The notes beneath the pieces are model-generated. The model worked only from the letters and a program-made list of their open reading frames with translations, ran no database searches and was not told where the DNA came from. 24,542 nucleotides of DNA from the IMG/VR virus record IMGVR_UViG_3300027759_000404, positions 1-24,542 of that record. One strand, written 5' to 3'. Both the position numbers and the translations under genes were made by a program. This stretch comes from a virus. Of this stretch, positions 17,728-24,119 are shown piece after piece. How positions within the stretch are numbered: position 1 is the first letter of the stretch; each line of letters opens with the position of its first letter.

Positions 17728-19037
17728 ATTTTGAAGTAGATGCAAAAGATTATCAACTAGCCCTGCTTGATACAGATCCTTTAGAATTCTACCCAGGTAG
17801 CCGAGTTTTAAAAGTACTCCATTCAAATAATGGTTTTGTGAATGGTTCTACAGTTAAACTATACAACGTTCCAGGAAATGGTACATCAATTGCTGTAAAT
17901 AACAGCGGTAATATATACGGTGTTAATGTTCAGACAATTAATAATGTAGAATTTGCAGTATCCAACGTAAGATCTAACTCTTACACTATTATTTTACCTA
18001 CTGCTTCTACCAGCAATACTATAGTTCGCGCTGGTGGTAATGGCATTGTAGCTGAACGCGATTTTCAATACGATGCTGTCTACCCTGCTATTTCTTCACT
18101 TCAGTTCGCAGATACCTCTGCAAGAGTAAGTGTGAAGGCAGTTGATAAAGGATACACCCCTCAATCATCATTTACTGTACTTAATGGTGCAAGTGCATCA
18201 GAGTTGTATACCACTTCTGTATTACCAAGTACAACAAATATTACCAATAACTTATCAGGTGCAAGACCGCTTACACTACGTATAACTCTTGATAATAATA
18301 CGCCTTTCCTTTCACCTATCATAGATATGGAGCAATTATCGGCTGTGTTTATTAGGAATCAGGTCAATAACCCAACTTATGCAACAGAAAATTTAAGCAC
18401 TGATATTGTAACAGTTGCAAGAAATAGTAATATTTCATTTACAAGAGTTTCAGCTGGAACTGGTTATATTAGTATTGTTGCTGCTAATGATAGGGCTAAT
18501 GTATCTGGTATAGTTAAAGGTACAACGGTTACAGTTGCTAACTCATCGGTAAATAGTACCTCATATAGAGTAATAGATGTATTAGATGCTGGTGCTAACA
18601 TTTTAGTTGCAGGGGCTATTACTACTGCTGCTGCGGCCAATGTTATTACGGTTACAAATGGTAGGGCGTTTATTGCTGAAGAAGCTGCAACTGGTGGTTC
18701 TGCTTTAGCAAAGTACATTACAAGACAGGTTGATTTAGTTAACCCATCTACCTCTATTAACTTGAGACTTGATATTGCTAAGCCTGAAAACGCTAATGTT
18801 AAAGTTTACTATAAAGTAAAAACTGTCGGTGAGTCTGCCGATCTTTCAACAAAGGAATATGTTGAATTATCTGGCTTAGTTATTCCAACATCACTTAACG
18901 GTGAGTTCTTTGAAGTTGAAAAACAAATAGATAACATCACTCAGTTTACATCTATTGTGTTTAAGATTGTACTTCTTTCTGATGATTCTGCTGACATTCC
19001 AAAATGTAAGAACTTAAGAGCGATTATGCTGGTATGA
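17649..19037 (+). CDS. C-terminal part of the DUF4815-type protein, in the -1 frame
   Basis: This frame has only a TTG (17649) as a possible start and no clear ribosome-binding site before it, and it begins right where the upstream gene loses its family sequence. Its first residues (NQDLKFKIYNAVFST) continue the 'FKSQNASSWEANQ' of the upstream frame, as I recall for single-polypeptide relatives. The rest is beta-rich: 'SNNGFVNGSTVKLYNVPGNG' and 'NRANVSGIVKGTTVT-like' segments, then 'NLRLDIAKPENANVKVYYKV', 'TKEYVELSGLVIPTSLNG' and a final 'PKCKNLRAIMLV'. I read it as the C-terminal domains of one large protein rather than an independent gene. The stop overlaps the next start (ATGA at 19034-19037). 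Confidence 0.75.
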   Translation: MGSKSNQDLKFKIYNAVFSTTSSATVDFEVDAKDYQLALLDTDPLEFYPGSRVLKVLHSNNGFVNGSTVKLYNVPGNGTSIAVNNSGNIYGVNVQTINNVEFAVSNVRSNSYTIILPTASTSNTIVRAGGNGIVAERDFQYDAVYPAISSLQFADTSARVSVKAVDKGYTPQSSFTVLNGASASELYTTSVLPSTTNITNNLSGARPLTLRITLDNNTPFLSPIIDMEQLSAVFIRNQVNNPTYATENLSTDIVTVARNSNISFTRVSAGTGYISIVAANDRANVSGIVKGTTVTVANSSVNSTSYRVIDVLDAGANILVAGAITTAAAANVITVTNGRAFIAEEAATGGSALAKYITRQVDLVNPSTSINLRLDIAKPENANVKVYYKVKTVGESADLSTKEYVELSGLVIPTSLNGEFFEVEKQIDNITQFTSIVFKIVLLSDDSADIPKCKNLRAIMLV

Positions 19038-19279
19038 TAAACAGACAAGTAATGAAGGTTAAGGATCACCCAACGTTGTTTCGTGATCCCGATTCTAAAG
19101 CAATTTTGGTTGTTGATCAAAATGCAAGACAGAACTATATTAATCAAAGAAATATTGCTGAGAGAAGTGCGCAGGCATCCGATAACCTGCAGGCGGAGAT
19201 GTCAGATATGAAGCAAGAACTGAGTGAACTCAAAGATATGCTTCGTATTTTAATCAGTCAATCTAAGACAGATAAATAA
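19034..19279 (+). CDS. Small coiled-coil protein after the giant structural gene
   Basis: The 81-residue product begins 'MINRQVMKVKDHPTLFRDPD', followed by a short hydrophobic 'SKAILVVDQNARQNYINQR' and then a long charged helix, residues about 40-75 (LQAEMSDMKQELSELKDML), with heptad-like hydrophobic spacing typical of a coiled coil. I recall small proteins with this 'MIN...KVKDHP.L.RD' start next to the DUF4815 gene in marine T4-like phages, but no experimentally proven role. Its ATG overlaps the preceding stop (ATGA), so it is probably made together with the giant protein and may bind it, either as a virion subunit or as an assembly helper. Its own stop is part of the late promoter-like sequence GATAAATAA. 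Confidence 0.75.
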   Translation: MINRQVMKVKDHPTLFRDPDSKAILVVDQNARQNYINQRNIAERSAQASDNLQAEMSDMKQELSELKDMLRILISQSKTDK

Positions 19280-19289
19280 ACAATAAATA
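19271..19289 (+). promoter_or_regulatory. Paired late-promoter-like elements before fibre cassette A
   Basis: Two copies of the late core, GATAAATA (19271-19278) and AATAAATA (19282-19289), lie 11 bases apart just before the fibre gene at 19317. Each differs from TATAAATA only in the first base. The first contains part of the preceding stop codon (TAA at 19277-19279). Transcripts from the second would start near 19295 and keep the AAGG (19306-19309) seven bases before the ATG. Confidence 0.5.
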
Positions 19290-19316
19290 TTCAAACGAAT
19301 ACTGTAAGGTAATTAC

Positions 19317-20450
19317 ATGGCAACGATACTCTTAAGAACCGCTAATTCGATCTCTAGTCCAGGGTCTACTGTCAAAGGTACACCTCTGACTAATTCGGAA
19401 GTGGATAATAACTTTTCCAATATTAATATTACGCTAGGGGTTCTGTCTAATTTAAGTACCTCGGCCAACGCTAACTTAGTTGCTGCAATTAACTCGATTA
19501 CATATGCAGTAGGCTCTAACGGTAACGTTTTAACAAGTAATGGTAATGTTTGGTCAAGTAAAGCACTTCCAGCCAGTGGTCTATCATATGTTACTAAATC
19601 CACTACTTATACTACTCAAAATAACGAAGGTGTTTTAGCTAATACAGCACTTGGTTCCTTTACTGTAACTCTACCAGCTTCCCCTGTAGTAGGTAATCAA
19701 GTAGTAATAGCCGATTCATATGGTGACTTCGGTGCTAACTCATTGACTGTTGCACGAAATGGCTCAACTATTGAAAACATTGCAGAAGATCTAATATTAG
19801 ATATTAATGGTGTAAGTGTACAATTGGTGTATACAGGTAATACTTGGGATGTATTTGCAACGGTAGGAGGTAATGGTGGTACAGCTGTTACGTTAGACGG
19901 TGTACAAATTTTATCTAATAAAACCTTAAGCAGCCCTGTAATAAATAGCGCTACCTTAAATAGCTCTAACGTTGGTACCCCTTCATACATTAATCTAACA
20001 AACGCTTCTGGCACTTTAAGTAACGTTACCCTAGCTACACCCACTATAACAAGTGCTACTCTAGTAACATCGGCGTTAGGTGTTCCAGCTTCTGGTAACC
20101 TTATTTCTTGTACAGCAGATGGTACGAACCCAGTCGGATACAAAAATATACCGGCTTCAAGTACAAAAACCACTACGTATAATCCTGTAGTATCAGATGC
20201 TGGAAAAATTATAATTTTAGGTACAGGTGGAAATATTTCTCTTACAGCAAGTGTTTTTGCCGCTGGCGATGCATTCTCAGTATTTAACAATACATCAAAT
20301 ACAATTACTTGTAATGTTCAAGCAATTACAACAGTATATAAGAGTGGGTTTGATACTGACGTTAATACCTTTGACCTCACCACGCGTGGTATTGCTACTA
20401 TAGTTTTTATTACATCTACAGTAGCAGTAGTGTCTGGTAGTATATTATAA
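19317..20450 (+). CDS. Modular tail-fibre-type protein
   Basis: This 377-residue protein is built of phage fibre modules. Residues 1-90 are an attachment-like start (MATILLRTANSISSPGSTVK; PLTNSEVDNNFSNIN). Residues about 92-182 are a common fibre module (TTQNNEGVLANTALGSFTVT, then LPASPVVGNQVVIADSYGDF, AEDLILDINGVSVQLVYTG, NTWDVFA). Residues 190-265 have the triplet-like repeat style 'LDGVQILSNKTLSSPVINSA', 'VGTPSYINLTNASGTLSNV'. Residues 268-377 are a C-terminal module also found in the next gene (DGTNPVGYKNIP ... YNPVVSDAGKIII). AAGG at 19306-19309 supports the ATG. I infer a short side fibre or fibre connector. The stop codon is inside the next late promoter. Confidence 0.75.
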   Translation: MATILLRTANSISSPGSTVKGTPLTNSEVDNNFSNINITLGVLSNLSTSANANLVAAINSITYAVGSNGNVLTSNGNVWSSKALPASGLSYVTKSTTYTTQNNEGVLANTALGSFTVTLPASPVVGNQVVIADSYGDFGANSLTVARNGSTIENIAEDLILDINGVSVQLVYTGNTWDVFATVGGNGGTAVTLDGVQILSNKTLSSPVINSATLNSSNVGTPSYINLTNASGTLSNVTLATPTITSATLVTSALGVPASGNLISCTADGTNPVGYKNIPASSTKTTTYNPVVSDAGKIIILGTGGNISLTASVFAAGDAFSVFNNTSNTITCNVQAITTVYKSGFDTDVNTFDLTTRGIATIVFITSTVAVVSGSIL

Positions 20451-20453
20451 ATA
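20446..20453 (+). promoter_or_regulatory. T4-type late promoter (TATAAATA) over the stop codon
   Basis: A perfect TATAAATA contains the stop codon of the upstream fibre gene (TAA, 20448-20450). RNA would start near 20459, leaving about 29 bases of leader with AAGGA at 20477-20481, well placed before the ATG at 20488. Confidence 0.65.
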
Positions 20454-20487
20454 ACAAAGCCGAGTTTAAAAATAATAAGGAACGAAG

Positions 20488-20919
20488 ATGGCAATTAAAG
20501 TAGGCGGAACTACCGTCATTGATGATTCAAGAAACTTAACATCAATAACAATGGGTACTAGTACCACTGTTGATGGTACGAATGCGGTAGGTTTTTTGAA
20601 CGTACCACAGAACAGCCAATCGGCTGCTTACACTACAGTTTTAGCAGATGCTGGGAAAGTTATCTTTCACCCAGCATCAGATGCTAATGCAAGAACGTTT
20701 ACGATTGCGGCAAATGCATCAGTTGCATACCCTATTGGTACTGTAATAGCATTTTGTAATATGACATCTCAGGTTGTAACAATTGCGATAACCTCAGATA
20801 CTATGTATCTTGGTGGTTTAGGTACTACAGGAAATAGATCGCTTGCACAGTATGGCATTGCAAATGCTCTTAAAATAACTTCTACTTCTTGGATTATTAC
20901 TGGAACAGGATTAACTTAA
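20488..20919 (+). CDS. Small fibre-type protein sharing a C-terminal module with its neighbour
   Basis: The 143-residue protein starts 'MAIKVGGTTVIDDSRNLTSI', a common start among short phage fibre proteins. Residues 29-143 parallel the last 110 residues of the preceding fibre gene: DGTN-x-VG-[FY]-x-N-[VI]-P, then Y-x-x-V-x-x-DAGK-[VI]-I, a mid-module 'V...I......' and a closing 'I-x-G-[ST]-G/L' strand. This looks like one module duplicated in tandem genes, with a much shorter N-terminal part here. It has its own late promoter and AAGGA site, so it may be made in larger amount than its neighbour. Role inferred: fibre subunit or receptor-side module. Confidence 0.7.
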   Translation: MAIKVGGTTVIDDSRNLTSITMGTSTTVDGTNAVGFLNVPQNSQSAAYTTVLADAGKVIFHPASDANARTFTIAANASVAYPIGTVIAFCNMTSQVVTIAITSDTMYLGGLGTTGNRSLAQYGIANALKITSTSWIITGTGLT

Positions 20920-20920
20920 T

Positions 20921-22870
20921 ATGTCAGGTATACTATCAATGATTGCTGGCGGAACTTATACCGCCAGACCAGGTGCACCAACTATTGGTACAGCAACAGT
21001 ATCTACTATTACAGCATCTGTTCCGTTTACCGCACCTGCAAATAATGGAGGCGCAACGATTACTTCCTACACGGCGACTTCATCCCCGGGTGGTATTACA
21101 GGCGTACTGAATCAAGCCGGTTCAGGTACAATCACAGTGAGCGGGTTGACAGGGGGTACTTCATATACATTTACAGTTACAGCTACTAACTCAATTGGTA
21201 CAGGTCCAGCCAGCGAGGCATCCAATAGTGTTACTGCAGTTGCACCAAGTGGCGCGCGACAATTTACTGTTCCTGGTTCATATTCCTGGATTGCCCCAGC
21301 CGGGGTTACGTCTATTACTGCTGTTGCTGTTGCAGGCGGCGGAGGTGGCGGCTACACTACCGGAGGAGGGGGCGGTGAGTTAAGATATAAAAATAATATA
21401 ACGGTTACACCTGGTACTTCGTATTGCGTTGTGGTTGGTAATGCAGGTACCCAAAACTATGGTGGTTCAGGTTCAGATGGTGGGAATTCAACATTTAATA
21501 CAACAACTTTAGTAGCCACCTCAGGTAAAAAAGGTGGATCCCCCTCCCCAAATACAAAGCGCGGTGGCGTCGGAGGTTCTGGTGGCACAGGTGATGGCGG
21601 TGGTAATGGTGGTAAAGGTGGCGACACTACACCTTGCGTTGGCGCTTATTATGGCGGCGGTGGAGGTGCTGGTGGTTATGCTGGCACAGGTGGTGGAGGT
21701 GCTAGTGGCGATAGCGCTGGGAATGGAGCAAGCGGCAATGGCGGCGGTGGTGGAGGTGCTGGTGCCTTTTACAATGGTCGCTCTGGCGGAGGCGGTGTAG
21801 GTATTCTTGGCCAAGGTTGCAGCGGGGCAGCCGGAACTGGGGGTAACCAGGCTACTAATGGCGGCTTTGGCGGTTCTGGCGGGCAGCAAGGCAGTACTGA
21901 CAGCTGTTCTGGTCCATCTGGCAACGCAGGTGGTGGCAGGTATGGCGGCGGAGGCGGTGGCGGTTCTAGTGATGGACGAGGTGGCTCAGGAGCCATCCGT
22001 ATTATTTGGCCTGGAACAACTCGTTCATTCCCTTCTACATGCGTATCTGCGTCCTATAGTGCATACGGTGATGTTGAGTATACGACTGCAGGTACTTATT
22101 CCTGGGTTGCCCCAGCTGGTGTTTCCAAAGTTTCCGTGGTTGCTGTTGGCTCAGGAGGCGGGTCAAAAACCGCTTCTTATGTATGTTGTGGCTTGTGGGG
22201 CGGCGCAGGAGGCGGAGGCGGCGGTCTCGGTTATATAAACAATAGAACTGTCACCCCTGGAACTAGTTACAATGTTGTTGTGGGTGCAGGAGCTGCCGCT
22301 ACTATTGGTGGAGATTCATACTTCTGTTCTACATCTGTTGTAAAAGGTGGAGGCGGTGGAATTCCATCAGCTTATTATTGCGGCGGCGTTGGGGGAACAT
22401 ACACCGGAACTGGTGGCGGTAACGGAGGAAGCGGTGGCCGTTTGAGCGGAGGCGGCGACTCATTTTCAAGAGCCTCCGGTGCTGGAGGCGCCGGAGGGTA
22501 TGCCGGCTCTGGTGGTAATGGAGGCTCTAAATGTTCATCATGTTCTGGTATAGGTTATGCTGGAGCAGGCGGCGGCGGTGGAGGCGGCGGTCGTTCCAAT
22601 GTAAACGGTACAAGTGGTAGAGGCGGAGGAGGCGGCGGTGTTGGTATATACGGTCAAGGCTGTAACGGTTCTGGAGGAGCAACGGGATCAAATCCTGCTG
22701 GCCCAGGTACTGGTGGATCATGTGGTTCATCCGGTTCTGCTTCTACGCCAGGCGTATACGGTGGGGGTGCTGGAGGCAATGCTAATGCTGCCGGAGCAAT
22801 CGGTGCTGTACGTATTATATGGCCAGGCTGTGCTCGATCATTCCCTTCAACATGTGCTGGTAGATCTTAA
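20921..22870 (+). CDS. FN3 plus double glycine-rich adhesin-like protein
   Basis: This 649-residue protein has an FN3-like domain at residues 17-105 (PGAPTIGTATVSTITASVPF; TVSGLTGGTSYTFTVTATNS) followed by two glycine-rich halves. Each half starts with Y-S-W-[IV]-A-P-A-G-V (121-129 and 393-401), continues with a strand ending in a run of Gly, has [IN]-x-T-V-T-P-G-T-S-Y (160-168; 442-450), a long Gly-rich stretch, and ends with R-I-I-W-P-G-x-x-R-S-F-P-S-T-C (360-374; 631-645). Cysteines are frequent, especially in the second half (VCCG, YYCGG, KCSSCSG, GCNG). Glycine-rich sandwiches of this type are known in T-even-type tail-fibre tip adhesins, and glycine-rich proteins are common near marine phage fibres. 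I infer a receptor-binding or fibre-tip role. The Gly codons make this stretch richer in G than the rest of the window. Confidence 0.8.
   Translation: MSGILSMIAGGTYTARPGAPTIGTATVSTITASVPFTAPANNGGATITSYTATSSPGGITGVLNQAGSGTITVSGLTGGTSYTFTVTATNSIGTGPASEASNSVTAVAPSGARQFTVPGSYSWIAPAGVTSITAVAVAGGGGGGYTTGGGGGELRYKNNITVTPGTSYCVVVGNAGTQNYGGSGSDGGNSTFNTTTLVATSGKKGGSPSPNTKRGGVGGSGGTGDGGGNGGKGGDTTPCVGAYYGGGGGAGGYAGTGGGGASGDSAGNGASGNGGGGGGAGAFYNGRSGGGGVGILGQGCSGAAGTGGNQATNGGFGGSGGQQGSTDSCSGPSGNAGGGRYGGGGGGGSSDGRGGSGAIRIIWPGTTRSFPSTCVSASYSAYGDVEYTTAGTYSWVAPAGVSKVSVVAVGSGGGSKTASYVCCGLWGGAGGGGGGLGYINNRTVTPGTSYNVVVGAGAAATIGGDSYFCSTSVVKGGGGGIPSAYYCGGVGGTYTGTGGGNGGSGGRLSGGGDSFSRASGAGGAGGYAGSGGNGGSKCSSCSGIGYAGAGGGGGGGGRSNVNGTSGRGGGGGGVGIYGQGCNGSGGATGSNPAGPGTGGSCGSSGSASTPGVYGGGAGGNANAAGAIGAVRIIWPGCARSFPSTCAGRS
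21260..22042 (+). repeat. Glycine-rich unit 1 of the adhesin-like protein
   Basis: Residues 114-374 form the first of two units, about 261 residues. It begins QFTVPGSYSWIAPAGV and ends AIRIIWPGTTRSFPSTC. The central part has Gly runs broken by Asn, Ala, Ser and aromatic pairs. Confidence 0.8.
22079..22855 (+). repeat. Glycine-rich unit 2 of the adhesin-like protein
   Basis: Residues 387-645 form the second unit, about 259 residues, nearly the same length as unit 1. It begins YTTAGTYSWVAPAGV and ends AVRIIWPGCARSFPSTC. The shared start and end, and the equal size, point to an internal duplication that has since diverged in the middle. Confidence 0.8.
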
Positions 22871-22886
22871 TCTTTAGGAAAAAAAC

Positions 22887-23387
22887 ATGAATCTTTATAT
22901 CGAAACAGAAAATAATCAAACTAAAAACCATCCTGCATTTGAGGATAATATTATTCAAGCATTTGGTGAAATTCCAGAGCACTGGGAACCATTTATCCGG
23001 GTTGCACAACCTGTACCAGGCGTATACCAAATTTTAGAATCTAATGATCCTGTTTATGCTAAGGTAGACGGGGTTTGGAAAGACACGTGGAATCTTCGTG
23101 ACATGACAGCTGAAGAGAAAACCACTGCCCAGCTAGCTGTTATTACAGCATTCAACACCCGAGACCAAGCATCTAACTGGTCGGCATGGACGTTGAATGA
23201 GGCAACTTGTTCAATGGTTCCCCCAATTGCAAGGCCTGAGATAGACCAGGTTAAAGTTAATGCAGGGATTTTGACATTCTGGTGCGGTGCGGATGGCAAC
23301 TGGAAAGATACACCCGTACGCCCAGAGGGTAATTACAAATTTGACTTTATTGCCTGGGATTGGGTACTAGTAGTTAATGATGCTTAA
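22887..23387 (+). CDS. Conserved fibre-linked protein of unknown role
   Basis: The 166-residue protein begins 'MNLYIETENNQTKNHPAFED', then 'NIIQAFGEIPEHWEPFIRV', 'PVPGVYQILESNDPVYAKVD', 'WNLRDMTAEEKTTAQLAVIT', 'NWSAWTLNEATCSMVPPIAR'. It is unlike the beta-rich fibre proteins around it: it has many Trp and acidic residues and a likely helix around MTAEEK. I recall this layout (a Trp-rich N-terminus, an 'RDMT.EEK' helix and a 'W..W.l.e.tc...PP' segment) in proteins next to fibres in marine T4-like phages. A role as tail-fibre assembly helper is possible but unproven. AGGA before the ATG (TTTAGGAAAAAAACATG) supports the start. A strong terminator follows 20 bases after its stop. Confidence 0.7.
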   Translation: MNLYIETENNQTKNHPAFEDNIIQAFGEIPEHWEPFIRVAQPVPGVYQILESNDPVYAKVDGVWKDTWNLRDMTAEEKTTAQLAVITAFNTRDQASNWSAWTLNEATCSMVPPIARPEIDQVKVNAGILTFWCGADGNWKDTPVRPEGNYKFDFIAWDWVLVVNDA

Positions 23388-23407
23388 TTAACTTCTTTAT
23401 CAGTACC

Positions 23408-23431
23408 AAAGGCCCTTAGGGGCCTTTTTTT
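23408..23431 (+). terminator. Rho-independent terminator between fibre cassettes
   Basis: An 8-bp stem, AAAGGCCC (23408-23415) with GGGCCTTT (23420-23427), closes a TTAG loop and is followed by a run of T up to 23431. It ends fibre cassette A. The last T of the run is the first base of the next late promoter. Confidence 0.88.
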
Positions 23432-23449
23432 ATAAATATACGATAAATA
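23431..23449 (+). promoter_or_regulatory. Paired late promoters right after the terminator
   Basis: A perfect TATAAATA (23431-23438) is followed by GATAAATA (23442-23449), 11 bases apart, the same spacing as the pair near 19280. RNA from the first would start near 23444 and keep the GAGGG site (23452-23456) before the ATG at 23462. RNA from the second would begin inside that site. The first is therefore the better promoter for translation. Confidence 0.65.
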
Positions 23450-23461
23450 TTGAGGGAAAAA

Positions 23462-23797
23462 ATGGCAAGTGTATCCAATCTTACTATAGATCAGGGAACT
23501 ACGTATACGGTTTCTATTGCAGTTAACGATGATACGGGTTCGGCCAGAAATCTAACCGGCTATGTTGGTCGCTCTCAAATGAGACGGTCGTACTATACTT
23601 CTTCAAATACTGCATTTACTGTAGCAATTACTAACCCTGCTAACGGGGAAATCACCCTTAACCTGACCGCAGCGCAAACGGCTAACGTTAAAGCCGGTCG
23701 CTATGTGTATGACCTCGAATTGGTTAACTCCAATACATTGACAGTTGAGAGGGTGGTTGAGGGTATTATAACAGTGTATCCAGAGGCGACTAAATAA
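23462..23797 (+). CDS. Ig-like beta-sandwich fibre-base protein
   Basis: I chose ATG 23462 over the upstream TTG 23450 because GAGGG (23452-23456) is well placed for it and falls inside the reading frame of the longer form. The 111-residue product begins MASVSNLTIDQGTTYTVSI and has 'LTGYVGRSQMRRSYYTSS', 'FTVAITNPANGEITLNLTA', 'TANVKAGRYVYDLELV' and a closing 'RVVEGIITVYPEAT'. This order (a 'qGtt' strand, 'LTGy...qiR', 'np..G.i.l.lt...ta', 'G.YvYDle', 'rv.eG.v.v.p') is a very common phage module predicted to be a small Ig-like sandwich. It lies at the start of a fibre operon, so it is probably a fibre base or connector. The stop overlaps the next ATG (TAATG). Confidence 0.75.
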   Translation: MASVSNLTIDQGTTYTVSIAVNDDTGSARNLTGYVGRSQMRRSYYTSSNTAFTVAITNPANGEITLNLTAAQTANVKAGRYVYDLELVNSNTLTVERVVEGIITVYPEATK

Positions 23798-24099
23798 TGG
23801 CAGTAACAATAAGACCGTCTACCAATCAGTCGATCGTCATTCAACCGGCGGCGACCGTTAGTTCTGTATCTATTGGTTCTCCTGTTAACTCTTCTACCAT
23901 TGCGATGAACCAGGGTGGTACGTCACCATCGAGTTTAATTGTTAGAAAATCCACCGGAGGTACATTAACATCTCTTGGTGATGTTAATACCTCTTCTGTA
24001 CAAGATGGGTTTACTTTAGTTTATGATTCCGATACAAATAAATGGGTAGCCCAGGCAGTTACATCAGCAGTTGTTTCTGTCGATGGCGGGCGCTATTAA
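23797..24099 (+). CDS. Small fibre-linked protein with a 'LGDVNTSS' module
   Basis: The 100-residue product begins MAVTIRPSTNQSIVIQPAAT and has a Ser/Val-rich first half. The second half carries 'LTSLGDVNTSSVQDGFTLVY' followed by 'DSDTNKWVAQAV' and 'VDGGRY'. The 'LsDVd.s....G..LvYd..t.kWv' pattern is common in phage fibre and structural proteins and often sits at junctions between modules. Its ATG overlaps the previous stop, so it is co-translated with the Ig-like protein and probably works in the same fibre. Function beyond that is not known. Confidence 0.65.
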   Translation: MAVTIRPSTNQSIVIQPAATVSSVSIGSPVNSSTIAMNQGGTSPSSLIVRKSTGGTLTSLGDVNTSSVQDGFTLVYDSDTNKWVAQAVTSAVVSVDGGRY

Positions 24100-24119
24100 A
24101 ATAACAATAAGAGGATAGC

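Noticed and set aside
19697-20290. A 197-codon antisense open frame over the fibre gene
   Set aside because: It lies wholly inside a well supported + strand fibre gene, has no start site or promoter of its own that I can see, and its Val/Pro/Leu-rich product is what the opposite strand of Thr/Asn/Gly codons gives.
21521-21996. Long open frames in other frames across the glycine-rich gene, including a Pro-rich antisense one
   Set aside because: GGN glycine codons lack stops in the other frames, and their complement reads as Pro or Ala/Thr. These are composition shadows.
23450-23461. TTG at 23450 as start of the Ig-like protein
   Set aside because: It would place the GAGGG ribosome-binding site inside the gene; ATG 23462 has this site at a proper distance.
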